Positions 8,801 to 17,672 are shown, numbered from the stretch's first letter. The stretch: 64,000 bases of DNA from Coriobacteriaceae bacterium (GCA_015062655.1 SUUG01000008.1:100100-164099), one strand, 5' to 3'. The notes: generated by a model from the sequence alone, not told the origin. Program-made: numbers and translations.

Positions 8801-10211
8801 TGAGGCTCTTGTTGGCGCAGATGACCACGGACCGGGGCCCCGCGTCCTGAGCCTGCTCGGAGCACGCGCCCGAGTGGCGCTCGAGCTCGCGCTCGAGGTG
8901 CATCGTGATGCCCATGAGCTCGTCAGGCGTCGTGGCGAGAAACCGCCCGGAGCCGGCCGAGTCGAACAGATGCGGCAGCGGGCGCATGAAGCCCCAATCG
9001 CCCTCCTCCCCCTCATCGGCCACCAGCATGATCTTGACATCCTGATAGCTCATGAGCGAGCAGATCTGCACCACGAGGCCGCGCACGAAACCCCACACGT
9101 CCCCGCGCGGGCCGAGGATGCCGGCGACGTGGTGCTCGGCCGGATTGAAGGCGAGCGGAACGCCTGTGAGCTCGGGGGGACGATGCGACAGCTCTATGAC
9201 CTTGGAGAGCAGGCGGTCGCGGTCGACCGCGAACTGCTCGGAGGGCCAGCGGATATCCGCCTCGAGCGGCGCCGACCCCACCCCGACCCTCAGATCGAGG
9301 AAGTCGCTGTGCGCGCCCGTGCGGTTCATGAGCTCGGGCGAGAGGGTGCGGGCGCGATCGAGGAGCTCGGGCACCGGCACGCGGTTCGCCGCCAGAATGC
9401 CCGCTTGCACGGAGCACTCCTGCTGGAAACGGTGCTCCATCGCATTGAGGTAATCCGTGTACGCGCTCTCCCGGCGCGCCTCCTCGCGCCCCGCGCGCCG
9501 ACGCTCGTACGCCTTCGAGATCAACGGCCATATGAGGGTCCCCGCGATCATGGACACCGACATGGCGAGCATGGGCAGGGTCGTGACCGCATCCGCCCCG
9601 TTCAAAAGGCGCGAGACCGTGCTCGCCACCATGAACACGGAGGCCAAGCCCATCACGAACGAGGGCCCCAGCTGCATAAGCGCCGGCGACTCATCGCGCC
9701 CTCGCTCGGGAGGCGGGCCGTCCACGATGAACACGGAGCGGTGGGGTGAGTGCATGAGGCGGGGCGCGGGGTAGAAGAGACGCTCCTCCCCATCCGGCTC
9801 CCCCGGCTCCGGGCAACCGTCCCTGAAGGAGCCGTGGTCTATGAGGACCGCTTCGGGTATGGACGCTTCCAGCGGAACGCTGTCCCGGCAGTTCGCCACG
9901 ATGAAGCGGTGGCCGATGAGGCAGGTGAACCCCTCGATCTGCACCACATCGCCCGGGGCGAGCCGTTTAGCTCCCCCCGTTCGAAGCGGCTCGCCGTTCA
10001 GCAGCGTGCCGCTGGAAGAATCCAAGCCCTCGATCTCGAAGAGCTCCCCGCGCAGCGAAAGCCGCGCATGACGGGCCGAGGCCCCCGGAAGGGCGCACCG
10101 CACATCCGCACCTGCGGCGCTCCCCAGCACCCACGAGCCCTCCCCCGTGAAGCCGACGATCCTGAACCGGCGCGCCTCCGAGACGTGCGCCGCCACAGCC
10201 TGATCCGACAT
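5859..10211 (-). CDS. essC: EssC/YukB-type T7SS FtsK/SpoIIIE ATPase
   Basis: The protein has 1450 residues, close to EssC of Staphylococcus (~1480). Residues 1-100 form an FHA domain. Two membrane helices lie at ~185-240. The first FtsK/SpoIIIE ATPase domain has a clear Walker A (GTTGSGKSELI, ~638) and Walker B (LFIVADEFAEL, ~755). A second domain at ~970-1150 has a degenerate P-loop (GAAESGAES) and a degenerate Walker B (VVVINNMAAF). A third, more degenerate domain extends from ~1250. This is the motor and core channel component of type VIIb secretion. The FHA domain has lost the Gly-Arg pair (LGSAAGADV) and the first Asn of the N-G-T-x-x-N loop (SSSGTLLNG), so phosphothreonine binding by EssC itself is doubtful. 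The start ATG has AGGGAG upstream. Confidence 0.95.
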   Translation of the reverse strand: MSDQAVAAHVSEARRFRIVGFTGEGSWVLGSAAGADVRCALPGASARHARLSLRGELFEIEGLDSSSGTLLNGEPLRTGGAKRLAPGDVVQIEGFTCLIGHRFIVANCRDSVPLEASIPEAVLIDHGSFRDGCPEPGEPDGEERLFYPAPRLMHSPHRSVFIVDGPPPERGRDESPALMQLGPSFVMGLASVFMVASTVSRLLNGADAVTTLPMLAMSVSMIAGTLIWPLISKAYERRRAGREEARRESAYTDYLNAMEHRFQQECSVQAGILAANRVPVPELLDRARTLSPELMNRTGAHSDFLDLRVGVGSAPLEADIRWPSEQFAVDRDRLLSKVIELSHRPPELTGVPLAFNPAEHHVAGILGPRGDVWGFVRGLVVQICSLMSYQDVKIMLVADEGEEGDWGFMRPLPHLFDSAGSGRFLATTPDELMGITMHLERELERHSGACSEQAQDAGPRSVVICANKSLTDPSETIGKLARLRSYQGISLLFIGSELKDLPRECDYVIDLSGAATAETGQEDAAARARMFDRADVSGTMRAFAPDIAVSAPRAELFARDLARVRLDVAGQRAVLPESLGFLEMLRAGNVEQLHIARRWEEADASRTLQAPLGVDAQGAPAILNLHEKVHGPHGLIAGTTGSGKSELIITYVLSMCVSYPPDQAAFVLIDYKGGGLAGAFENDRHRLPHLAGTITNLDGGAINRSLVSIKSELKRRQDALNRAREATGDATMDIYKYLSYYRQGTITEPLPHLFIVADEFAELKQQEPEFMDELISAARIGRSLGVHLILATQKPTGVVNDQIRSNMRFKVCLKVADAADSKEMIGRPDAAEIKGPGRYYLLVGFNEFFSVGQAAYAGAPYVPRPAFAPRIDDAVELIDNAGATVAALRPAPPHLQSGTSEINAVLAGIERAAERRHVRAARLWLDPLPESIELADLEHRYGFIAHRDVLDPAIGEVDDPATQRKHLLTLPLSQGGNAVVYGAAESGAESVLATALAGLIAHHGPDELNVYAIDLGSEGLTAFADAPQVGGVVRGGEDERVRRLIAFLEAEVRARRTALVEYGGFARYCEQVEDHRPAIVVVINNMAAFYELYESYEPRLVSITREGPGAGVLFMVSAPSTVSLRMRLRANFKQELVVQFNDENDYVSVFGSMRGTVLPRGYGRGLVKTEDGVREYQAAHVGADGGGEYAFIRKLSRALADAAATEAPPIPSLPERLPFSDIRAGLSASALPYGIYEESLALASFDLDEQVISRVLYAKTGQMAKFVGAWAAGLARSAGTRVLVLDAVGSLACGVAHVTGQEEVVEHLAQVIGDGDASEGLLVCIVVGLAPALQRLAPDAAARIKDGLRSLAPEDGVRLVLVDNAGAAASYVQHDWFREQSSVKDALWVGSGIAPQAALSLGYAGKQPETKMADDQGYEIASGVPVLVKLVSGDAGCEGAPAVSRGRCDV

Positions 10212-10278
10212 GATGAGCTCCCTTGCGACCCGTGGCCGCGCCCCCCAAGGGAGGGCGCGGCCCCTCGAGATTGATCGC

Positions 10279-10572
10279 CTACCCGCGGAAAGCGGAGGCG
10301 ATGTTTGCGTCCGTCTCCTCCAGCGCCTGCGCGGTGGAGTCGAGGCTCTGGGCGATCTCGCCGATCAGCTCCTGAGCTCGCACGAAACTCGGGCGGAGCT
10401 CCTGGAAGCGCGACTCGTAGGCGCGGCTCGCCTCGCCCTCCCACTCGCTTTGCAGCGCGGAGAGCAGGCTGTCCATGCGGCTGATCACGTTGCCGACGTT
10501 ATCGGCCTCAACGCGGTACTCGCCCGCACGGGAGCGCATCTGATCGGGGGTGATCCTAATCTGTCCTGCCAT
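10279..10572 (-). CDS. esxA: EsxA-like WXG100 protein
   Basis: A 97-residue WXG100 protein. The first helix (ITPDQMRSRAGEYRVEADNV) leads to the W-E-G turn (SEWEGEASRAYESRF), and the second helix ends in LEETDANIASAF. WXG100 proteins form helical hairpin dimers and are secreted by the EssC machine, being both substrate and assembly factor. Sitting directly upstream of essC with a GAGAGGA ribosome site, it is the housekeeping Esx protein of this system, unlike the divergent partners in the toxin module. Confidence 0.93.
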   Translation of the reverse strand: MAGQIRITPDQMRSRAGEYRVEADNVGNVISRMDSLLSALQSEWEGEASRAYESRFQELRPSFVRAQELIGEIAQSLDSTAQALEETDANIASAFRG

Positions 10573-10631
10573 GAGATTTCCTCTCTCTCAAGCGTCGCCC
10601 CGGATGGGCAGCGCGGGGGACCATATGGTTC

Positions 10632-13600
10632 TCAGCCATCGTTGACGCGCTCGCGCAGATCGCGGTCGCGCTTGCGATGACGATGGACGAGGTATCCGGT
10701 GGAACCGAGGGCCGCGGCCATGAGGATGCCGCCGCCCACGCTGCCGAAGAGCAGGCGCGGGGTGTTCCTGATGTAGCCGAGCCAGTCACCGGCGACGACC
10801 ACGCCGTCATAGCGGGTGACCCGCCTGTTTCCCGCGCGGTCGATCGCGGTGAGCTCGTAGGTGTGCGGCCCGTCGTCAACGGGCAAGGCCACGGTTGGAG
10901 GCGATGCGGCCAGATCCTGCGGGCTCCATGTTCCGGACGGGTCGCCGTCGATGGCGAGATCCACCCGTTCGAGCTCCATGTTGTCATGGGCATCGAGCAG
11001 GGCGGTCTTATGGGGATCGAGATAGACCCCGTGAGGGCCGATCCCTATGAGGGCCGCCTCAGGAGCTGTCGTATCCACGGCGAATCCCACGTTGAAGGCG
11101 CGCTCGCGGGCAGCGTCCTTGCCAGGCATGCCGTTTTGCGAGAGGTTTCCCGCGCGATCCCGCGAGGTCAGCATGATGCGGTGGTAGCCGTCTTCGGCGA
11201 AGAGGCCTTTGGGGAAGTGGTATGACGTGGCGCTCCAAGCCCCGGCTGAGCCCTGGCTCACCTGAAAATCCCGCCCCGGAACGAGAGCGCTCACCCGCGT
11301 GTCGTGCGCCACCTCGACCCGGGTTGCCCCCACGTCGAGCCCGCTCACGTTCACCTCGACGATATCAACATCCCGAGGGGACGGGAGGAAGCGCCCGGAT
11401 ACGTCGCTCTCCTCGGTGGGGAAGTAGTACGTCGATCCGAAGCGGTTCACCGAGAAGCGCACCGTCGCGTCCGAGCTGTTTCCGGCGAGGTCCTCGATAT
11501 GCGCCCCGAGCGTGTAGACATCATCGTTCTCGAGGATATGGGGGAAGTCATCCCATGCAACCGTCAGGCCCGCCGCCTGGACCGTCTCCGAGGTCGGCAG
11601 GTGGATGGGCCCGCGCACGGAGCCCGTGAGCTCATATCTCGTGAAAAGCGCATCGAAGTTGGCGTCTCGGTAGATGATGGACGGCCGCACGCCGTCTGCA
11701 TAGGCGGCGTGCTCCCCGACACCGGCGATCTCGACCTCGGGGGCGGTCAGATCGATCACGAACTCCGGCTCCTCGAAGACCTCGCCCGCGTTTCCGGCGA
11801 GATCGGTCACCGAGACCGTCATCCCGTAATGGAGCTCGGCGCCGAAGGAGACCGTCGTCGACCATTCCGCCCGCGGATCCGGGGTGCGCCATCCGGCGAT
11901 ACCCGGAGCGGTCGCCGCCGCCCCCGCGGCATCGCGCGCCCACGGGGCCACATTCGCGAGGTCGGCGCTGAAGTTGCGCTCGCGCACCGTGATCTGGGCG
12001 GCTCGCGGCGCCTTGTAGTACTTCCCGTTGGCGACATCGTTGTTATCGAATGAGACGGTTACGAGCGGTGCCGTGGTGTCGATCACGAAGGCGTCTCGGT
12101 CGAAGGACGCCGAGCGGCCTGCCGGATCGACGATCCGAGCCGAGAGGGCCCAATCGGCATCTTGATCGAAGGAGACGGTGGCGACCCACGTCCGCCCATC
12201 CCCCGAGGGGTTCTCGAACCCGTCGGCCCTCACCTCCGATGAAGAGCCGTCCCGCTCCACCTCGGCGATCGAGCGGTGCTCGTCATAACGACGGATAAGA
12301 TCGAAATTGGACTCGACCACGGAGACGGTCGCCGTGCGGTTCTCCTTGTAGTAGATGCCGTTTGCGACATCGTTGTTGTCATAGGACACCTCGAGCTCGG
12401 GAGCCGCCAGATCCATGCAGATACCGACGGCGCCCCGGGGCAGATCGGTGCCCACGCGCTCTGAAAACGAGCCCGAATCGGCTGGGTTGCCCGCCTCATC
12501 CTCGACACCCACGTGCGTACCCGCGAATACGAGGCGCTCGGCATCGGTTGCCAAGGAGAACTCGAAGGCCCCCGCCGTCTTTGAGTCACCCGGGGAGAAC
12601 GTGAGCTCGGGATGGGCGGTGCCCTCTGCGAAGAGCCGGCCCGTCGAGGCGCGCACGCCGGAGAGGTTGTCCTCCACCGCTATCGCCACCCGCTGCTCGT
12701 CCGTGGCGAAGATCCATCCCCACCGATGGGGCTCGACGCGGGCGAGCGTCAGGGCGCCAAAGCTCGGACCGGTGTAGTCGATGCCAAACGACGCGGACGC
12801 CGCGAGGGCGCCGCCGCCCGAGAACGGTCGATAGGTGAAGCCGAGCTCATACCCGCCTTCCTGGGGAAGCGCATCGGGGGCCCCTGAGGCAGGGGGCAAG
12901 GCATATGGCGCGACCCAGGTGTCCGTGCCGAGCTCGCGCTCAAACGCATCGAAGCCCAAGGCCGGGAGCGCGACGGCAGACGAGGACCCGGGCGGGCGCA
13001 TGGTCATGGCGGAACTGTCCTGCTGCCGCCCGCCCATGGCCCGGTACGCCGCGAACCACCGGTCCTCGACGGTCACGGACACATCGACCCTGCCCCGGTG
13101 GTAGCGCTTGTCCTTGGCCGCCGGCGTGCCGGGTGCGTCGGAGACCGCGATCGACACGGAGGGCACCGTGTCGTCGGTGTCAACGAGGATGCCGTCGTAA
13201 TCCCAGCTCCCAACGGAGCTCGCAGCCGTTGTTGAGGCACCCCCGTTGCCGGCTCTGTCGGGAAGGGTGAGATCAATATCCGAGATCGGGTAGACACCCT
13301 CCTCGACGAGGGGGATCTCGATCCAACCCGACCGATCGCGCGAAGGGATCAGGCTCAGATGGTCGACGGTGGCGGCATCGAGATCGAGCCACCGTCCCAC
13401 GGCCGCTTTCAGCTGCTTTTCATCCACACCGGCGGTCCCATCTTCGTCTGCCGCCGCGACACGGGCCGGAGGGGCGCCCGCATCCCGGGGCTGCAGATCC
13501 TGGATGCGGAGCTTGAGGGTGCGCGGACCGCCCACCGCGAGCCTGCCGGGCCCCTCGAGGACCGCGATGTCGCGGGCAGGATCCGGCGGCGCCTCCACGC

Positions 13601-15359
13601 GGACGTCGGTCACCGTCGGCGGCGTCGTGTCGACGAGGAAGTCCGCCGCCGCGGGACGGCTGAGGTAGCTCCCCCTGAACGAGATGCGATACCGGCCGTC
13701 CCGAGCACCGCCATCGGGATCACGGGGAAGGCCGAGGGTTGCCTCAACACGGCCGGTTCGGGGGTTCTCGCTGAAAACGGGCTGGCTGGAGGAGTCTGCG
13801 AGCGCCTGCTCGCCCTCCCACGACGCGAAGGTCGCCTGAATAGCCCTCCTGAACGCCGGCGTGCGGCGGAAGAGGTCGAACCGCGCCCCCTTGCCCCAGA
13901 ACGTGACGGCAACGCCGTCATCGTGGTACGCCCTACCCGGCACAGCCCCCGCAGAGGAGGAGACCTCGATGCCGAAACCGGCGGACGCCGGGGAGCCGTC
14001 CTCGTCGTCGACGGTGATCCGGTCGAACGGGAGCTCGCCGGTGACGCGCTGAAGGCTCATCGGGGCGCTCTCGTTCCCAGCGCGGTCGCGCACCGTGATG
14101 CTCATCTCCGAGAGCAGATAGGTCCCCGGTTTCGATAGGGGGACCTTGATGATTCCGTTCTCCCCGATTTCAAGATCGCGCTCCGTGAACGTCTGGACCG
14201 CCCCGATCCCCGACCCATCCATCCTCGCGTGGCGGCGCACCGTGAGCCTGAACGCGCTCACGCCCGAGACGTCCGAACCGGGATGGGCCGGCCTGTCCTC
14301 AAGGGCGATCTCCATGGTGCGGGCCCCGCCGAAGAGCACGGCATAGCCGGGGTCGCCATCTGAGGCGCCCGCGATGGGCGCGACCTCGGCGTCTTGGTCA
14401 TAGCCCCCGAAGACCGAGGCGGATGCGGCCAGGGGCGCCGTGCGATCGATGATGACCTCGGCCGCGGCCTGGGACCCAAGGGGCGCGGCATCAGCCGGGG
14501 CGCCCGCGAGGATCGCCCCCTCGTAGAGGACGTCGATGCGGTGCCTCCCCTCCTCCTCCCACGTGAGAAGCGTATTCGTCCTGAACCCGTCTCTCCCCGC
14601 CGACGGAGCCGGGCCGAGCTCCGAGGGGTCGAGGACGAGCCTCCGACCGTCCACCGTGTACACGATGGGGTGGCCGGTGAACCACTCGTCTTCTCGGAGG
14701 CGCTCGAACAGCGGATCCGTCAGCTGAAGCCCCATGGAGGCCGAGGCGGAGCGTGTGCACAGGATGTCACCCGACCTCATCGGCTTCCCATCCAGCACAA
14801 CTGCGGCGGTGGGACGCACGGAATCCGCGGAATCGTCCACGAACATGAGCGAATCGATCCCCGCGCCCTTGAACGGCGCGGCCTTCGCCAAGGGATCCGA
14901 GACCACCGGGGCTCCCCGCGCATCCCGAGCGGAGAGCCTCACCCGGCCGAGGTCGATCGTGCTCGACCCCGCCTCACGCAGCGAGAGCTTGAACGTGAGC
15001 ACCCCTCCCGCCACCTCGTCGGGACGTATGCTCGCGCGACCCAGCTCGAAACGGGCGCTCTCCGGTTGAAGGCCCGACCCCTCGCGCAGGGTGTAGACCA
15101 CCTTGATCCCCCTGTCTGAGACGGCGAGGCTCCCCTCATGCACCCAGGCGCCCTGCAGCGCGAACGGACTCCCGTCGGATGCCAGGACGGCGCTGACCGC
15201 GATTCGAGGATCGCCAGCCTCCACCAGGGTGCCCGCGCCGGGCACGTCTCCCGCAGCGGAGGGCGCGCCCGCCTCGCGCGGCACCGGGAGCGCGCAGGCG
15301 AAAGCTGGGAGGGCGAGCGCCGCACCGAGGGCGATCGCGGGGATGATGCCTTTTCTCAT
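10632..15359 (-). CDS. Giant secreted, membrane-anchored Ig-like repeat protein of the T7SS locus
   Basis: The protein has 1575 residues. It has an N-terminal signal peptide (KGIIPAIALGAALALPAFAC) and a C-terminal membrane helix followed by a basic tail (LVHRHRKRDRDLRERVNDG). The ~1500 residues between are tandem Ig-like beta domains. The boundary motif DxTAP recurs, and one module repeats almost exactly: 'DNNDVANGIYYKENR' and 'DNNDVANGKYYKAPR', each followed by TVxVxExNF. Many modules end in 'DxAGN' turns. The protein should project from the membrane through the cell wall. Its start overlaps the upstream 188-residue gene (ATGA) and esxA follows 59 bases downstream, so it belongs to the secretion operon. 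It may be the extracellular conduit or adhesin part of the machine. No family name is assigned beyond Ig-like. Confidence 0.7.
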   Translation of the reverse strand: MRKGIIPAIALGAALALPAFACALPVPREAGAPSAAGDVPGAGTLVEAGDPRIAVSAVLASDGSPFALQGAWVHEGSLAVSDRGIKVVYTLREGSGLQPESARFELGRASIRPDEVAGGVLTFKLSLREAGSSTIDLGRVRLSARDARGAPVVSDPLAKAAPFKGAGIDSLMFVDDSADSVRPTAAVVLDGKPMRSGDILCTRSASASMGLQLTDPLFERLREDEWFTGHPIVYTVDGRRLVLDPSELGPAPSAGRDGFRTNTLLTWEEEGRHRIDVLYEGAILAGAPADAAPLGSQAAAEVIIDRTAPLAASASVFGGYDQDAEVAPIAGASDGDPGYAVLFGGARTMEIALEDRPAHPGSDVSGVSAFRLTVRRHARMDGSGIGAVQTFTERDLEIGENGIIKVPLSKPGTYLLSEMSITVRDRAGNESAPMSLQRVTGELPFDRITVDDEDGSPASAGFGIEVSSSAGAVPGRAYHDDGVAVTFWGKGARFDLFRRTPAFRRAIQATFASWEGEQALADSSSQPVFSENPRTGRVEATLGLPRDPDGGARDGRYRISFRGSYLSRPAAADFLVDTTPPTVTDVRVEAPPDPARDIAVLEGPGRLAVGGPRTLKLRIQDLQPRDAGAPPARVAAADEDGTAGVDEKQLKAAVGRWLDLDAATVDHLSLIPSRDRSGWIEIPLVEEGVYPISDIDLTLPDRAGNGGASTTAASSVGSWDYDGILVDTDDTVPSVSIAVSDAPGTPAAKDKRYHRGRVDVSVTVEDRWFAAYRAMGGRQQDSSAMTMRPPGSSSAVALPALGFDAFERELGTDTWVAPYALPPASGAPDALPQEGGYELGFTYRPFSGGGALAASASFGIDYTGPSFGALTLARVEPHRWGWIFATDEQRVAIAVEDNLSGVRASTGRLFAEGTAHPELTFSPGDSKTAGAFEFSLATDAERLVFAGTHVGVEDEAGNPADSGSFSERVGTDLPRGAVGICMDLAAPELEVSYDNNDVANGIYYKENRTATVSVVESNFDLIRRYDEHRSIAEVERDGSSSEVRADGFENPSGDGRTWVATVSFDQDADWALSARIVDPAGRSASFDRDAFVIDTTAPLVTVSFDNNDVANGKYYKAPRAAQITVRERNFSADLANVAPWARDAAGAAATAPGIAGWRTPDPRAEWSTTVSFGAELHYGMTVSVTDLAGNAGEVFEEPEFVIDLTAPEVEIAGVGEHAAYADGVRPSIIYRDANFDALFTRYELTGSVRGPIHLPTSETVQAAGLTVAWDDFPHILENDDVYTLGAHIEDLAGNSSDATVRFSVNRFGSTYYFPTEESDVSGRFLPSPRDVDIVEVNVSGLDVGATRVEVAHDTRVSALVPGRDFQVSQGSAGAWSATSYHFPKGLFAEDGYHRIMLTSRDRAGNLSQNGMPGKDAARERAFNVGFAVDTTAPEAALIGIGPHGVYLDPHKTALLDAHDNMELERVDLAIDGDPSGTWSPQDLAASPPTVALPVDDGPHTYELTAIDRAGNRRVTRYDGVVVAGDWLGYIRNTPRLLFGSVGGGILMAAALGSTGYLVHRHRKRDRDLRERVNDG

Positions 15360-15922
15360 GACCGATCCTCCTCGCGCTCAAGCAGACCGGTTCCCGACTC
15401 GGGGCGTGCATCGGTCGCAGACCGGGGCGCCCCGCCTCCACCGAGCAGGGTGGTGAGCGATTCGGATGCGGGCGCCTCGGCGGCTTCGCCTCCTGAAAGC
15501 AGGGATGTCCCCTCCTCCGAGAAAACCGATGCGACACCGCCCAGGAGGCTCGTCCCCATCTCGGATGCGGAGGGCTCCCCCTCGCTTGGCATCAGCGAGG
15601 TGAATCCCTCTGACGGAGCATCCCCAACAAGGGAGGGGGATGGGGCTGGCTCATCCCGCTCCCCCCTCCGCAAGCGCATGGGCCCGTCCTCGGCGGCGGG
15701 GCCGCGGCGCCCCTCGAGGCTCCCCCATCCCGACGCGGATACCAGGTCGCGCCCCGAGCGGAGGCCCTCGATGGTGCGGCGCGCGGCCGCACCCGTGAGC
15801 TCATCGCGCACCTCGCGGATCCGGTGCGTCGCGCCATACACCGCGGTGGCCAGCGCGCACACCGCCGCCAAGCTGTAACCCGCCACCGCCATGATGCCAA
15901 AGACCTCGGAATCCATCGTCAT
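15356..15922 (-). CDS. Single-TM protein with repeated Thr-x-Leu-Leu cytoplasmic tail
   Basis: This 188-residue protein starts at an ATG overlapping the kinase stop (TGATG), and its own stop overlaps the next start. Residues ~7-30 form one membrane helix (VFGIMAVAGYSLAAVCALAT). The positively charged stretch after it (THRIREVR) predicts a cytoplasmic tail. That tail carries five spaced copies of a short acidic-Thr-Leu motif: EGFTSLM, EMGTSLLGG, EEGTSLLSGG, ESLTTLLGGGG and ESGTGLLE. Such motifs resemble kinase target sites read by FHA domains. The gene is sandwiched between the kinase and the Ig-like protein, which supports a phosphorylated scaffold. The function is inferred; I know no named family. 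Confidence 0.65.
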   Translation of the reverse strand: MTMDSEVFGIMAVAGYSLAAVCALATAVYGATHRIREVRDELTGAAARRTIEGLRSGRDLVSASGWGSLEGRRGPAAEDGPMRLRRGERDEPAPSPSLVGDAPSEGFTSLMPSEGEPSASEMGTSLLGGVASVFSEEGTSLLSGGEAAEAPASESLTTLLGGGGAPRSATDARPESGTGLLEREEDRS

Positions 15923-17625
15923 CACGCCTCCACATCCACATACGCATCGACAACGGCCTGGCGCGCCGTGGCGACGAGCCCCAGCGCGCGATCCTTCTCG
16001 GCATCGAGCTCGCTTGTGGTGGTGTGGGTCCCCGCAACCAGCCCCTCGGCGCCGTCGAGCAGGCCGGTCAGGGATTCCCGGTTCACGCCGTCCGCCCGGA
16101 ACTTCCGCGGATACGTTATGAGCGCATCGAGGGCGAGGTTCGCGGCCTCCAACCGCACAACCTCGTTGCCCTCGCTGTCGAGGGCGTCGATGAGGTGGGA
16201 CAGCTGATCGAGATACGGTTTGTAGAGCCCCTCATCCGATCCCTCGTTGATGAGGGGGACGATGGTGGTGTTGAAGCCTGCGATCTCGGCATATGCGCTC
16301 GCGAGGGCGTGCTGCTCGAACGATTCGTCCTCCGACGCGTCGCGCATCCACTGCGCGGCCGCCCGGATCCTCTCAGACCGAGGACCGCGGTCGGCGGGGG
16401 CATCTGATGCGGCGTACCCGTACCAGTAGAGCTTTCCGATGCTGAACGCGAGGCCGGCGTAGGAGCCCGATGACCGCAGCTCCGATAGATGGGGCAAGAC
16501 GGCCTCGCGAAGCGTCCTCTCCTCGGATCGGGTGAAAAGCTGGTCGGAGCGGTAGAGGGAGGCCAGGCCCTCATAGGGGGAGACATCCGCCGGTCTGATC
16601 CCGGCCGCGCGCACATAGGCTTGCACCGACTCGTTGGCATCGGTGCTTTGCCGGGCGATCTGCATCCAGTGGTCGAAACTCGAATCGAGCGCCAGCCGAT
16701 GGCCCACGGTGCCCGTGAGCCCCACGCCAAGCAGCAGAAGCGTCGCCGCCACACCAAGCCGAAAGCGGTTCCACACGCGTAAGAGCCCGGAGCGGCGCCC
16801 CTCGTCCTCTTCACGGTAGCGCGCGAGCGCATACGCCATCTCGGCGCAATCCTGATAGCGCTCCTCGGGATCGGCTTGGGTGGCCTTGGAGATCACGCGC
16901 TCCAATGCGGGGGAGAGCCCGTCGTTCACCTGGCGCAGCGGGAGGATCTGATAGGGCGGCTCCGCGGGGTTCCTCCCCGTGAGCAGCGTGTAGAGGGTGG
17001 CGCCGAGGGCGTACACGTCCGTGCGGGCATCCGTCTGCCCGGTGCCGCCGTACTGCTCGGGAGGAGCGAACCCCCTGGTGCCGAGCTGCACCGTGTCGCC
17101 GATCGCCGGGGTTGACGAACCCGTCCCGTCTCGATACTCCCGTGCGATGCCGAAGTCAATGATCTGGACCGCGCCGTTGGGCTTGAGCATCACGTTCGAC
17201 GGCTTCATATCGCGGTATATGACCGGAGGGGTGCGTTGGTGGAGATATGAAAGCGCGCTGCAGAGCTGGAGACCCCACGCGACCGCACGGGACTCCGGCT
17301 GCGGTCCCTCTGCGGCGAGAACCGCCTCGAGCGACCGGCCCTCGATGTAATCCATGATGACGTAGAGGGAGCCGTCCTCCTCCACCAGGTCGACGATGCG
17401 CGGAATGGCCGGGTGGTCGAACCGCTTGATCATGTTCGCCTCCGTCACGATGCTCCGCACGATCAGCTCGCGCTGATCCGGATCGGAAACGTCTTTGATC
17501 CTCTTCGCGGCCCACTGCTTGTTGAGCACCTGGTCGAGGGCGAGGTACACCGTGGACATCCCGCCGTGGCCAATGACGGTCAGCAATAAGTAACGTCCTC
17601 CGATAACGGTGGGATGCTCGTCCAT
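15922..17625 (-). CDS. Membrane Ser/Thr protein kinase (PknB-type) heading the T7SS operon
   Basis: The protein has 567 residues, starting at an ATG with GGGGAG upstream. Its kinase domain (~10-265) has a Gly loop (IGHGGMSTVYLA), catalytic Lys (WAAKRIK), catalytic loop YRDMKPSN, metal-binding DFG and the bacterial P+1 loop GTRGFAPPEQYG. One membrane helix lies at ~293-312 (VAATLLLLGVGLTGTVG). The ~250-residue extracellular part is helical and TPR-like (YVRAAGIRPADVSPYEGLAS) and has no PASTA repeats. Actinobacterial and Firmicutes kinases of this family phosphorylate FHA-domain proteins and transporters. As first gene of the operon, with a Thr-rich substrate-like gene and FHA genes downstream, it is the likely regulator of the secretion system. 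Confidence 0.9.
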   Translation of the reverse strand: MDEHPTVIGGRYLLLTVIGHGGMSTVYLALDQVLNKQWAAKRIKDVSDPDQRELIVRSIVTEANMIKRFDHPAIPRIVDLVEEDGSLYVIMDYIEGRSLEAVLAAEGPQPESRAVAWGLQLCSALSYLHQRTPPVIYRDMKPSNVMLKPNGAVQIIDFGIAREYRDGTGSSTPAIGDTVQLGTRGFAPPEQYGGTGQTDARTDVYALGATLYTLLTGRNPAEPPYQILPLRQVNDGLSPALERVISKATQADPEERYQDCAEMAYALARYREEDEGRRSGLLRVWNRFRLGVAATLLLLGVGLTGTVGHRLALDSSFDHWMQIARQSTDANESVQAYVRAAGIRPADVSPYEGLASLYRSDQLFTRSEERTLREAVLPHLSELRSSGSYAGLAFSIGKLYWYGYAASDAPADRGPRSERIRAAAQWMRDASEDESFEQHALASAYAEIAGFNTTIVPLINEGSDEGLYKPYLDQLSHLIDALDSEGNEVVRLEAANLALDALITYPRKFRADGVNRESLTGLLDGAEGLVAGTHTTTSELDAEKDRALGLVATARQAVVDAYVDVEA

Positions 17626-17672
17626 TGGATCTCCCCTCTACCGCAAGCACGTATTTTATTAAATAGTATTTT

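Noticed and set aside
6672..9749. A 1025-codon open frame on the plus strand inside essC
   Set aside because: Antisense to unmistakable FtsK/SpoIIIE ATPase motifs; composition is that of a GC-rich shadow.
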